Below are positions 15,390 to 23,135 of a DNA stretch of 46,566 nt, piece after piece (position 1 is the first letter of the stretch; each line of letters starts with the position of its first letter). The notes under the pieces were generated by a model that was given only the letters and a program-made list of their open reading frames with translations, was not told the DNA's origin and did not search any database. This stretch comes from Sporosarcina obsidiansis (GTDB taxonomy: Bacteria; Bacillota; Bacilli; Bacillales_A; Planococcaceae): positions 1 to 46,566 of the forward strand of contig NZ_WHVW01000026.1 in NCBI RefSeq assembly GCF_009651005.1. The letters are read 5' to 3'. Made by a program: the position numbers and the translations under genes.

Positions 15390-15470
15390 CGTTCTATTGG
15401 TGCAACTACCGATAATCGGTCATGTGTAAACTCATAGGAGTAGGAATTACTAGCAAGCGTCACTTCATTT

Positions 15471-16730
15471 TTAAACCTGATTGTAAAACTGATACTGATT
15501 TCGCTGGGCTTTTGCTTCGTACAAGGCTTCATCTGCCCGTAATATCAGCGTCGTTGAATTTTCGCCGTCTTTTGGAAAGAGTGAAATTCCTATGCTGGAA
15601 GTCGCTGCTATTTCCCGGCCTTCCATAAAGTATGGCTTCTGAAATTCTTGATGCAGGCACTTGGCAATTTCTGTGACCATTTCCATGTCTTTCACTTTAT
15701 CAATCAAGACGAGAAACTCATCCCCGCCAACGCGGCAAAGGACATTTTCACCTCTTATATTCGCGCGCAGTCTTGCTGCGAATTGTTTCAATAGCTCATC
15801 TCCAATTTGATGGCCTTCTGTGTCATTTATTCCTTTAAACTTATCGATATCAATATACATGAAAGCAAGCATTTCATCGTGAGCTGTGGCCCGATCAATT
15901 GCCTGATTGATTTGTTCGGTGAAGTAGCGCCGGTTCGCCAATCCAGTCAAGGGATCATGAAAAGCTAAATATTCAAGCTGTGCCTCATAATTCTTCTTGA
16001 AGGTCACATCACGTAACAGCAATTGGATAACCGCTTCCCCTTCAAACGTGGAAGCTATCCCCGTGATTTCCACCCAGATTGCTTCTCCTTCGACCTGGCG
16101 AAACTGTTCGATGATCGGCTCATTTTCAGACAAAGAGCATTTTATTCGTTCTGTAAATGCCGCATGGACCACCGGCTTCAGAAATTCCCAAACCGAATGG
16201 CCCAGCATCTCCTGTATCCGTTTAGCCCCAGCCAATTGTAAGGCGGAAGAATTGGCAAAGACGATTTTGCCATTATTCTCGACAAAGACCGCGTCTGGAA
16301 TAAATTCGATTAAATTGCGGTAGCAAACTTCACTGGCCTCAAGCCGCCGCTGAATACTCCTTTGTTCAGTAAAATCCTTGTACATGCCAACCGCCAGCAC
16401 TTCCTCCTCATTAACCGCACGGTAGGAAGCCAGAATATCCAGAACCTGCCCATCTTTGCTTTTTCTTTTTGTCAAATGGTAAGAAATATCCTGCCCTTGC
16501 CGGAATAGGTTTAATTGTTCTTCGTGTTCTGCCGGGGAAATATTCACGAAGAATGGAAAACAATTGTCATCGTTCAAGTCTTCTTGCTTCCATCCCAAAA
16601 TGGTCTCAAATGACGGATTAGCTGAGAGGATGCAGCCATCGTAACCGATAGTGAAGATGGCATCGTTCGTATTATTCCAGACAAGTTCAAAGATGTTTTT
16701 CTCTACGTGCCATTGGTTGTTTGTCACCAT
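15471..16730 (-). CDS. PAS-PAS-GGDEF diguanylate cyclase, 419 aa
   Basis: Predicted to make the second messenger c-di-GMP from two GTP. Two PAS sensor domains (about residues 12-122 and 132-247; signature pieces NDAIFTIGYDGCILSANPSF and DAVFVENNGKIVFANSSA) feed into a GGDEF domain (about 255-418) that begins LAFHDPLTGLANRRYF. The active-site loop RVGGDEF is intact at 335-339. The allosteric inhibition site, normally RxxD five residues before the loop, reads RGEN, so feedback inhibition may be weakened. There are no membrane helices, so it is cytoplasmic. Starts at ATG 16730 after CAGGAGAG; single-gene unit. Confidence 0.9.
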   Translation of the reverse strand: MVTNNQWHVEKNIFELVWNNTNDAIFTIGYDGCILSANPSFETILGWKQEDLNDDNCFPFFVNISPAEHEEQLNLFRQGQDISYHLTKRKSKDGQVLDILASYRAVNEEEVLAVGMYKDFTEQRSIQRRLEASEVCYRNLIEFIPDAVFVENNGKIVFANSSALQLAGAKRIQEMLGHSVWEFLKPVVHAAFTERIKCSLSENEPIIEQFRQVEGEAIWVEITGIASTFEGEAVIQLLLRDVTFKKNYEAQLEYLAFHDPLTGLANRRYFTEQINQAIDRATAHDEMLAFMYIDIDKFKGINDTEGHQIGDELLKQFAARLRANIRGENVLCRVGGDEFLVLIDKVKDMEMVTEIAKCLHQEFQKPYFMEGREIAATSSIGISLFPKDGENSTTLILRADEALYEAKAQRNQYQFYNQV

Positions 16731-16758
16731 TTTTCCACTCTCCTGAAAGCAAATTAAA

Positions 16759-16788
16759 AGGCTGACCGGATTGGTTACCGATCAGCCT
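16759..16788 (-). terminator. Terminator of the mhq-type operon
   Basis: AGGCTGA...TCAGCCT hairpin, on the minus strand followed by TTTT. It stands between the last dioxygenase gene and the diguanylate cyclase gene. Confidence 0.6.
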
Positions 16789-16833
16789 CCAGTGAATAGC
16801 ATAAAGTATTTCATTTAGGAATACCCACCCGCC

Positions 16834-17769
16834 TTAATCGAGCGGACGGACTTCAATAGGAATTAATGATTCCGTTAGTTGCTCCCGGTGTGATTCGTAC
16901 TGCTCCGGCAACATCAAGTTTTGACTCATTGTTTCCGGTGTTTCATCGTGCGCAAAACCTGGTGGATCCGTCGCAATCTCAAACAGGATTTCGCCATGTT
17001 CCTTGAAGTAAAGCGCGTTGAAATAATTGCGGTCTTTGACTTCCGTGACACCATATCCCTGGTTTCGGACATGTTCCTGCCAGTCCAGGTGGTCCTGGTC
17101 ATCTTCTGCGCGCCAGGCAATATGATGCACTGTGCCAACGCCCATTTGTCCGCGTCCCAGAGGAGTCACTTTCACATCGATGACATTCCCAATGTCCCCG
17201 TACGAACGGAAGCGGATCAAGTCGCCTTCTTCTCCAACTTTCTCAAGTCCCATGACTTCTTCCAGTGTTTTTGCGGTTTGTTCCGGGCTGGTGGATAGAA
17301 GGGTTGCACCGCCAAAACCTGTAATGGCGACTGCAGGCGTAATGCCGCCGAATTCCCACGTATTCAATTCTCCGCCTTCTCTTTCCACGAGTTCCAATTG
17401 AAGCCCATGCGGATCTTCAAATAATACATAGCTTTCGCCGAAACGTTCTTCTTTTGTGAAATTGATATTGAATTTCACAAAACGTTCTTCCCAGAAGGAC
17501 AAGGCGCCTGACGGTACGATATACGATGTCACGCCGACTTGCCCGGCGCCGATTTTCCCCTGATACGCATTAGCCCACGGGAAGAACGTAATGATCGTTC
17601 CGGGTTTTCCTCCGCCGTCACCGAAATACAAATGGTATGTTCCCGGATCGTCAAAGTTGATCGTTTTCTTGACCATGCGGAGGCCCAATACCCCTGCATA
17701 AAAGTCGACGTTCTCCTGTGGATGACCGACAATTGCCGTTATGTGGTGAATTCCAGCTGTTTTTTTATG
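16834..17769 (-). CDS. Ring-cleaving dioxygenase (VOC family), start codon apparently lost
   Basis: VOC-fold extradiol-type dioxygenase of the MhqA/MhqE/MhqO group, expected to cleave hydroquinone or catechol rings. The C-terminal half keeps the family's metal-binding region (GTVHHIAWRAEDDQ; GEILFEIATDPPGF). At the 5' end the sequence still encodes KKTAGIHHITAIVGHPQENV, with the first metal-ligand His of GIHH. There is no start codon: a good AAAGGTGG site is followed by AACAT and seven A's, where ATG plus seven A's would restore MKKTAGIHH. A single G deletion, real or a sequence error, therefore removed the start. The only later start, TTG at 17688, would drop 27 residues including the His ligand. 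Last gene of the cluster; paralogue of the genes at 19669 and 21418. Confidence 0.7.
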   Translation of the reverse strand, partial: HKKTAGIHHITAIVGHPQENVDFYAGVLGLRMVKKTINFDDPGTYHLYFGDGGGKPGTIITFFPWANAYQGKIGAGQVGVTSYIVPSGALSFWEERFVKFNINFTKEERFGESYVLFEDPHGLQLELVEREGGELNTWEFGGITPAVAITGFGGATLLSTSPEQTAKTLEEVMGLEKVGEEGDLIRFRSYGDIGNVIDVKVTPLGRGQMGVGTVHHIAWRAEDDQDHLDWQEHVRNQGYGVTEVKDRNYFNALYFKEHGEILFEIATDPPGFAHDETPETMSQNLMLPEQYESHREQLTESLIPIEVRPLD

Positions 17770-17876
17770 TTATTTCCACCTTTAATCTGTCTTTAGTAGT
17801 TCAATAAACTTTTTAATTCAACCATGCGAAACGCTCTTTTCTTGATACCCTATCTTTCGAACAGTAAGCTAATATT

Positions 17877-18275
17877 TCACGCAAATAAAAGAGCGTCAAG
17901 GGCATACTGGCCAGCCCCAGTCAAGGCAAGACCAATCACTACTGCCAGGATCACCAAATTGTATTCGTAGCCGTTCGCTGTTGACCATAATCCGTTCGGC
18001 AAATGCACTTTGGCAATGGCCATAACCATGGTTCCTGCAATCAATAAGGCAGCCAGAGGTGTCAAGAAGCCGACCATCAGTAACAGACCGCCAATAAGTT
18101 CGGATAATCCCGCAACAAGCGCCATCGTCTTGCCCGGTTTCAAGCCAAGTGACTCCATCCAGCCACCGGTCCCTGCTAATCCGTATCCACCAAACCAGCC
18201 GAACAGCTTCTGTGCTCCATGTGCTGCAAACAATAACCCAATTACCACTCTGATTATCAATAAACCTAAATCCAT
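17877..18275 (-). CDS. mhqP: DoxX family membrane protein (MhqP-like), 132 aa
   Basis: The ATG at 18275 is chosen because TGGAGGAA lies just upstream. Four transmembrane helices, starting DLGLLIIRVVIGLLFAAHGAQKLF and including GLSELIGGLLLMVGFLTPLAALLIAGTMV, define the DoxX/DoxD family. In B. subtilis MhqP (YdfP) sits with the MhqO dioxygenase in a quinone-responsive operon; the same association exists here (dioxygenase downstream, MhqD-type hydrolase upstream). Its biochemical role is not established; a part in membrane redox or thiol stress has been proposed for related proteins. Confidence 0.8.
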   Translation of the reverse strand: MDLGLLIIRVVIGLLFAAHGAQKLFGWFGGYGLAGTGGWMESLGLKPGKTMALVAGLSELIGGLLLMVGFLTPLAALLIAGTMVMAIAKVHLPNGLWSTANGYEYNLVILAVVIGLALTGAGQYALDALLFA

Positions 18276-18362
18276 CAATTTATATTTCCTCCAATGTTTT
18301 ATTTTATCTTTCACTCGGTTTCTTCATTCTTTTGCTATCTAGTAGTTAGTTTCTTCTATAAA

Positions 18363-18974
18363 TTAGAATCTTCGTTGATACCATTGTCTCGCAGCTTCCA
18401 CTTCGCTTCTGGTCAATTGGTGGCCATGATTTTCCCAATGGACATCAACGGATGCCTTTGTAGCTTCCAGCGCCGCTTTAAGCTCCTCTGCTTCCCGCTG
18501 TGGTGAGATGGGATCGTTGGTGCCGGCCGCGATGAACACTTCTTTTCCAGAAAGGTCCGGAAGTGCGATACCGCGCAGGGGCACCATCGGGTGGTGCAGG
18601 ATAGCGCCAGTCAGCGCGTCGCTAAAGTGGTACAGCAGGCTAGCGGCGATATTCGCCCCATTCGAATAGCCGATGGCAACGATATTGTCGCGGTTGAATT
18701 CGTACTTAGTTGCTGCTTCATTTAAAAAGTTATTTAGCTCATTGGTCCGGAAAACCAAATCTTCTTCGTCAAATACGCCTTCGCTTAAGCGTCTAAAGAA
18801 ACGGGGCATGCCATGTTCTGAAACATTGCCTCTAACGCTGAGTACCGAGGCTTCTGCGTCGATCATCGGTGCCAATGTCAATAACGACTGCTCGTTACCA
18901 CCCGTTCCGTGCAACAACAGGAGAACCGGTTTTTCCGGGTTATGCCCTTTTTTGAAAATATGTTTCATCGTCAT
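18363..18974 (-). CDS. mhqD: MhqD-like carboxylesterase/hydrolase, 203 aa
   Basis: Alpha/beta hydrolase of the phospholipase/carboxylesterase group. The nucleophile elbow GYSNGA carries the catalytic Ser (about residue 110), the acid is the Asp in GTNDPISP, and the His is in ENHGHQLT. An oxyanion-hole motif LLLHGTGGNEQ sits near the N-terminus. The length of about 203 residues matches B. subtilis MhqD (YodD), which is induced by quinones and probably hydrolyses ring-cleavage products or S-conjugates. ATG start (a second in-frame ATG lies two codons on). It lies between the flavin reductase and DoxX genes in one leftward operon. Confidence 0.85.
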   Translation of the reverse strand: MTMKHIFKKGHNPEKPVLLLLHGTGGNEQSLLTLAPMIDAEASVLSVRGNVSEHGMPRFFRRLSEGVFDEEDLVFRTNELNNFLNEAATKYEFNRDNIVAIGYSNGANIAASLLYHFSDALTGAILHHPMVPLRGIALPDLSGKEVFIAAGTNDPISPQREAEELKAALEATKASVDVHWENHGHQLTRSEVEAARQWYQRRF

Positions 18975-18995
18975 GATTTTTTCCCTCTTTCTTTT

Positions 18996-19601
18996 TTATT
19001 TTGGTCTCTCAATTGTAAAGATATCCCCGATGGCGGCGTAATTCGCGCCTGCCAACCGGCTGACTGCGCCTAATCCTCTCGGGTCGATGCGGCCGTTTTC
19101 GTAAATCGTTTCATCCACATGGAATCGGACCACTTCTCCGATGAACAAGTCGCTGCCTGGCCCGTCTCCGCCTAACGAAATCGCTTGGACCAACCGGCAT
19201 TCCATGCGGACTTTCGATTCCCTTATCCCGGGAACCGAAATCGCTGTACTCGGAATCAAGGTAAGGTCTGCCGATTCCACTTCACTTTCAGATGGCGGCA
19301 AGGAAGCAGCGGTTTCGTTGATCTTTGCGACATTCTCGCCGTCCACAATATGCACCACAAATTCGCCGTTGCCATAAATATTCCGCGCTGTGTCTTTCAG
19401 TTCGCCCGTTGGCCGCTGAATCGCGAGCGACACCATCGGCGGGTTGGAGGAGACGATATTGAAATAACTGAACGGCGCCCCGTTAACAATTCCCGACTTC
19501 GATTGGGTGGTGACAAACGCAATGGGCCGCGGAATGATCGAGCCGATCAGCAATTTGTAATTGTCTCTCTCCGTGTTTTGTTTCGGATCAATTGAAATCA
19601 T
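18996..19601 (-). CDS. Flavin reductase-like domain protein, 201 aa
   Basis: FMN-binding split-barrel protein of the flavin reductase family (DIM6/NTAB type). Diagnostic segments are YKLLIGSIIPRPIAFVTTQ at the N-terminus, NGAPFSYFNIVSSNPPMVSL (flavin-phosphate region) and FVVHIVDGENV. Members reduce FMN with NAD(P)H or act as oxidoreductases on aromatic compounds. Starts at ATG 19601 after AAAGGAG. In this operon it may supply reduced flavin for quinone reduction or directly reduce quinones; the exact substrate is unknown. Spacing to the upstream dioxygenase is 67 nt. Confidence 0.85.
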   Translation of the reverse strand: MISIDPKQNTERDNYKLLIGSIIPRPIAFVTTQSKSGIVNGAPFSYFNIVSSNPPMVSLAIQRPTGELKDTARNIYGNGEFVVHIVDGENVAKINETAASLPPSESEVESADLTLIPSTAISVPGIRESKVRMECRLVQAISLGGDGPGSDLFIGEVVRFHVDETIYENGRIDPRGLGAVSRLAGANYAAIGDIFTIERPK

Positions 19602-19668
19602 TTTTTTGAACTCCTTTATCTGCCATCTTGATGTGCTTTTTGTTCATTCACGAACAATTTTTTGTGCA

Positions 19669-20610
19669 TTAATCAATCGGCTCTAAATTTGCCTCAATTT
19701 CCGTCCGTCTATCTTCTAAAAACGGCGGCAAGTCCAGTTCTTTCCCCAGCGATTCAATCGCCGAATCCACCGTAAATCCAGGGCCGTCCGTTGCCAGTTC
19801 AAACAAAATCCCGTTTCCTTCCCGGAAATACAAACTCTCAAAATAATAGCGGTCGGTTATTTTCATGACCTCGAAGCCGAAATCCTGAATCCGGCGGCTC
19901 CACTGTCTCAATTCCTCGCCGTCTTTCACGCGGATGGCAACATGATGGACACTGCCTCTTCCCGGTTTTTCCTTCGGCCCGTCTTGTTCGACAATGACAA
20001 TTTCGCCAAACGCCTGTCCTTGGACCGATTGATAGACGGCGGTCTTTTCTTGTCGGGAAGCCAGTTCATAACCGAACAAGCCGGTTAAAGTCTTCGCTAA
20101 GCTGTCCCGCGACTGGACCGTCATTTCCACTGCACCCATTCCGAGAATACGGTGCTCGGGTGAAACGATTGAATCTTCCCAAGTCTGCCAATAATCCGGA
20201 ACGTCATCTCCATTATTGTTCAGAAGGACAAGACGCAGCCCTTCGCCATCTTCAAAAGGAAGAGCTTCGCGTCCGGCATACTCGATCAGTTCCCCATGCT
20301 CTACACCCAGCAGTTCAAACCGTTTTTTCCAATACAGCAAGCTGTCATACGAAGGAACAAGCAGTCCGATGCGCGTGATGGCATCGGTGCCACGCTTTGT
20401 TCTTCCGGCCATCGGCATTTCGAAGAAAGATAATTCGGTTCCGGGGCTGCCTGCCAGATCTCCATAGAACAGATGGTACATGCTTGGATCATCTTGGTTG
20501 ACCGTTTTCTTCACACGGCGCAGCCCCAATACTTTTTCATAGAATTGATTGGTTTGCTGCCCTTTTTTGGTGATCATTGAAATGTGGTGGTGTCCTGCTA
20601 TTTTTCTCAT
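19669..20610 (-). CDS. Ring-cleaving dioxygenase, MhqA/MhqO type, 313 aa
   Basis: Two-module VOC enzyme. The ATG at 20610 (GGGGAG upstream) gives MRKIAGHHHISMIT, the same start as its paralogues. First module: GHHHIS (metal-site His) and LGLRRVKKTVNQDDPSMYHL. Second module: GSVHHVAIRV with another metal-ligand His and GILFELATDGPGF with the Glu ligand. The length of 313 equals the B. subtilis Mhq dioxygenases. Expected to open hydroquinone or catechol rings using Fe2+ and O2. It is the first gene of the downstream half of the cluster; a 184-nt gap with two large inverted repeats separates it from the FMN reductase gene upstream, so it may have its own promoter. Confidence 0.85.
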   Translation of the reverse strand: MRKIAGHHHISMITKKGQQTNQFYEKVLGLRRVKKTVNQDDPSMYHLFYGDLAGSPGTELSFFEMPMAGRTKRGTDAITRIGLLVPSYDSLLYWKKRFELLGVEHGELIEYAGREALPFEDGEGLRLVLLNNNGDDVPDYWQTWEDSIVSPEHRILGMGAVEMTVQSRDSLAKTLTGLFGYELASRQEKTAVYQSVQGQAFGEIVIVEQDGPKEKPGRGSVHHVAIRVKDGEELRQWSRRIQDFGFEVMKITDRYYFESLYFREGNGILFELATDGPGFTVDSAIESLGKELDLPPFLEDRRTEIEANLEPID

Positions 20611-20660
20611 GATGAACTCCCCGTTCCCTTCTAAAATCGAATAAAATGTTTTATTGTAAA

Positions 20661-20703
20661 TTCTCAGCCCAATCTTCAACTCAATTGAAGGTTGGGCTCA
20701 GAA
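20661..20703. repeat. Large imperfect hairpin
   Basis: Arms 20661-20679 and 20685-20703 (19 nt, two mismatches) with core GCCCAATCTTCAA / TTGAAGGTTGGGC. No adjacent T-run. It may attenuate or partially terminate read-through from the FMN reductase gene into the dioxygenase operon. Confidence 0.45.
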
Positions 20704-20744
20704 TTTCTTCTATAATCATGTACATTTTCATATTTATATCAATA

Positions 20745-20772
20745 CACAAAATGTGCATGCGCACATTTTGTG
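20745..20772. repeat. Palindrome CACAAAATGTGC...GCACATTTTGTG
   Basis: 12-nt perfect arms with a 4-nt centre, 23 nt after the stop of the FMN reductase gene. It could be a terminator without T-run or a regulator site for the dioxygenase gene at 20610. It does not match the MhqR box. Confidence 0.4.
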
Positions 20773-20794
20773 ATTGAAATAAATATAGGGGCTA

Positions 20795-21400
20795 TTAGCG
20801 GATGGTTTTAAGTGCTGTTGCCCAAGGGATGACCTGGTCGAGCATCTGGTTGACGGAATCCGCTTGTACTGGCGCTGCTTTCAATTCCGCACCGTTTTCA
20901 AAGTCAGTGAATAAAGAAAGCGCCGGGTGCACACGTACGTCCGCTACGGATAATTCACCTAGGATGCCGCGCAAATGTTCTGCTGCACGTGCTCCACCGA
21001 CTGAACCGTAAGAAACGATTCCAGCAGCTTTGTTGTTCCACTCTGCGCGTAGGTAATCCAGTGCGTTCTTCAACGCTCCTGTGATGGAGTGGTTATATTC
21101 CTGTACGATGAACACAAATCCGTCTTGTTTCGCTACTGCTTCAGACCAAGCTGCTGCGCCTGTTGCATCTCCGCCATTTTCACCGAGCATTGGCAATTTA
21201 TAATCTGCAATGTCGATAACGGTATAGTTCGCGTCGCCGCGTTTGTCTGCCAGTTCTTTTACCCAATTCCCCACTTGCGGACTCAAGCGCCCTTCGCGTG
21301 TTGATCCCAAGATAATGCCGATGTTTACTTTTGTCATTGTGGTTTCCTCCTCATGTTGTGTAGCTTGCTGTGTTCCGAATAAGTTATTAAAAAATCCCAT
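20795..21400 (-). CDS. NADPH-dependent FMN reductase (azo/quinone reductase type), 201 aa
   Basis: Flavodoxin-fold FMN reductase. The FMN-phosphate loop is GSTREGRLSPQVG; the flavin-binding EYNHSITGALKNALDYL and GIVSYGSVGGARAAEHLR follow. Such enzymes transfer two electrons from NAD(P)H to quinones or azo dyes, avoiding semiquinones. Two starts are credible: ATG 21400 (AAGGTGG upstream, adding MGFFNNLFGTQQ) and ATG 21337 with a strong AGGAGGAAACC, giving the usual family length. It follows the MhqR-controlled dioxygenase by 17 nt and is probably co-transcribed. Paralogue of the gene at 23136. Confidence 0.85.
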   Translation of the reverse strand: MGFFNNLFGTQQATQHEEETTMTKVNIGIILGSTREGRLSPQVGNWVKELADKRGDANYTVIDIADYKLPMLGENGGDATGAAAWSEAVAKQDGFVFIVQEYNHSITGALKNALDYLRAEWNNKAAGIVSYGSVGGARAAEHLRGILGELSVADVRVHPALSLFTDFENGAELKAAPVQADSVNQMLDQVIPWATALKTIR

Positions 21401-21417
21401 CTTTATTTTCCACCTTC

Positions 21418-22401
21418 TTATAAAGATTCTTTATCGAATGTACGTGTGCTGCGGACCGTGTCAATCGGACGCACCATTTTTTCAATCTGGTCGCGTTTTG
21501 GTTCCAGGAACGGCGGCAACGATAGTTTTTCGCCTACCGTCTCATACGGCTCATCGCCCATGAAGCCAGGGCCGTCCGTTGCCCATTCAAAGAGAATACC
21601 TGGTGCCACACGGACATAGAGCGATTCGAAGAAGAAGCGGTCAACATAGCCCGATGTGCTGAACCCGGATTTCTGCATATGATCGATCCATTCATTCAAT
21701 ACGCTGGTATCGGCTACGCGGAAAGCTGCGTGATGGACGGTGCCGAAGCCTTGGCGGCCTTGCGGAAGCAATTTATTGTGTTCGACAATCACTTGGGCCC
21801 CGTTGCCGCCTTCTCCGACTTCGAACAAGTGGAAAGAACCTTCTTTTGCGATTTCCCGCATCAGCATCGATTTTTCCAGTACATTTTTGAAATAGTCAAA
21901 TTCTGCAATGCGAATATGAACCGGACCTAAACCTGTAATGGCGAATTCCAAAGGCACCGGACCATTTTGCCAAGGGATACCGGATGCAACGCCTTCATTG
22001 TTTTCGTCCGATACGAGCATGTATTGCTGATCATCAAAATCGACGAATGAGATGGTTTTCTTACCGAACACGTCCTGGATGCCTTTGTGTTTCACTTCGT
22101 ATTTATCAAATCGTTTGATCCAGTAGTTGAGAGCTTCGTCAGTCGGAACCCGGAAAGCCGTTTTGTAGATTTCATTGGTTCCGTGTGTTCCTTTCGGAAT
22201 TCCCGGGAAATCAAAGAACGTCATGTCTGTTCCTGCTGAACCTTTGTCATCAGCAAAAAACAGATGGTATGTCTGGATATCGTCCTGGTTTACCGTCTTC
22301 TTGACGAGGCGCATGCCCAGAACATACGTAAAAAATTCATAGTTCTTTTCCGCACTGCTGGTAATGGCGGTCACGTGGTGAATGCCTTTTAATTCATTCA
22401 T
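21418..22401 (-). CDS. Ring-cleaving dioxygenase, MhqA/MhqE/MhqO type, 327 aa
   Basis: VOC extradiol-type dioxygenase with both modules complete: KGIHHVTAIT (His ligand) and LGMRLVKKTVNQDDIQTYHLFF first, then GTVHHAAFRVADT (His) and GILFEWATDGPGF (Glu). ATG after GGGGGGAGAC. A perfect 18-bp MhqR-type palindrome lies 31 nt upstream of the start, so this gene and the FMN reductase after it should be directly repressed by MhqR and induced by quinones or hydroquinones. It is one of three paralogues in 6 kb; substrate differences between them cannot be read from sequence. Confidence 0.87.
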   Translation of the reverse strand: MNELKGIHHVTAITSSAEKNYEFFTYVLGMRLVKKTVNQDDIQTYHLFFADDKGSAGTDMTFFDFPGIPKGTHGTNEIYKTAFRVPTDEALNYWIKRFDKYEVKHKGIQDVFGKKTISFVDFDDQQYMLVSDENNEGVASGIPWQNGPVPLEFAITGLGPVHIRIAEFDYFKNVLEKSMLMREIAKEGSFHLFEVGEGGNGAQVIVEHNKLLPQGRQGFGTVHHAAFRVADTSVLNEWIDHMQKSGFSTSGYVDRFFFESLYVRVAPGILFEWATDGPGFMGDEPYETVGEKLSLPPFLEPKRDQIEKMVRPIDTVRSTRTFDKESL

Positions 22402-22431
22402 GGTTTGTCTCCCCCCAAAATAGTACTATTT

Positions 22432-22449
22432 TATCTCGAATTCGAGATA
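22432..22449. promoter_or_regulatory. MhqR box, perfect palindrome
   Basis: TATCTCGAATTCGAGATA, 18 bp with perfect dyad symmetry, matches the ATCTCGAATTCGAGAT type of MhqR operator known in Bacillus. It lies between mhqR and the dioxygenase gene. Confidence 0.85.
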
Positions 22450-22464
22450 TAGGATTAAAAAAAT

Positions 22465-22899
22465 TTAAACTTCCTGTGCTTTATAGCCAATCTTCTTCAA
22501 GCTTTTAATCATAGCGTTCAATTCCGCTGCATCTAAGCCTTCGAAAACCTCATCAATCGTTTTCTCATGTTCCGGGAAGATGGTCTCCATTAAGCGGCGA
22601 CCTTCGTCCGTGAGTTCTGTGAAAGTAACGCGTCGGTCTTCCGGACAAGCTTTCCGGACGACGTACTTCTTTGCTACGAGCTTATCAATGACATAGGTGA
22701 TGCTGCTGCTAGCAATCAGCACTTTTTTCCCTATCAGTTGAATCGGCTGTTTTCCCCGGTGGTACAACAACTCCAACACGGAAAACTCGGTCGGATTCAA
22801 GCCGTATTGGGCTACGTCCTTTTTAATGACCTCGTGAAGTGAATCGGTGGCGCGCACCAGAACAGTCAAAGCTCTCAAGTTGAGATTCAGCAATTCCAT
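22465..22899 (-). CDS. mhqR: MhqR-like MarR family repressor, 144 aa
   Basis: MarR-type repressor of the quinone/hydroquinone response. The ATG at 22899 is chosen for the AAGAGG site. HTH: LNPTEFSVLELLYHRG and QLIGKKVLIASSSITYVIDKLVAKKYV; wing: RKACPEDRRVTFTELTDEG. The wording 'GLNPTEFsVLELLYH' and 'ASSSITYVIDKL' is that of the MhqR/YkvE subfamily rather than general MarR. Its own promoter has two half-boxes ATCTCGAAT/ATTCGAGAT, and a perfect box controls the adjacent dioxygenase operon. In B. subtilis, activity is lost on quinone stress. Confidence 0.85.
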   Translation of the reverse strand: MELLNLNLRALTVLVRATDSLHEVIKKDVAQYGLNPTEFSVLELLYHRGKQPIQLIGKKVLIASSSITYVIDKLVAKKYVVRKACPEDRRVTFTELTDEGRRLMETIFPEHEKTIDEVFEGLDAAELNAMIKSLKKIGYKAQEV

Positions 22900-22911
22900 T
22901 TCTATCACCTC

Positions 22912-22946
22912 TTATCTCGAATAAGTATATCTTTAATTCGAGATAA
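22912..22946. promoter_or_regulatory. Split MhqR site upstream of mhqR
   Basis: TTATCTCGAAT (22912-22922) and its exact inverse ATTCGAGATAA (22936-22946) are separated by 13 nt. The half-sites equal those of the perfect box at 22432, but the wide spacing suggests weaker or different binding for autoregulation. Confidence 0.7.
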
Positions 22947-23070
22947 TAATAACACGGATATTTTCGGTCGTCAACCATTTAAGATGAATTTATCTTTTAT
23001 ATTTCCTAATTCCAATTATCTTCTGATGATATTTTGCAAAGGAGCTCTTTGATTAGCACCGTTGTACCTA

Positions 23071-23103
23071 AAAAAAAGAGCAGTCCGGAAGTACAGACCA
23101 CTC
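23071..23103 (-). terminator. Probable terminator of the FMN reductase gene
   Basis: On the minus strand an imperfect GAGTGGTC...GGACTGCTC hairpin is followed by seven T's, 33 nt after the stop codon. Confidence 0.5.
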
Positions 23104-23135
23104 GTTAACCTTAGTTGCGGCCATTTATCTATTTC

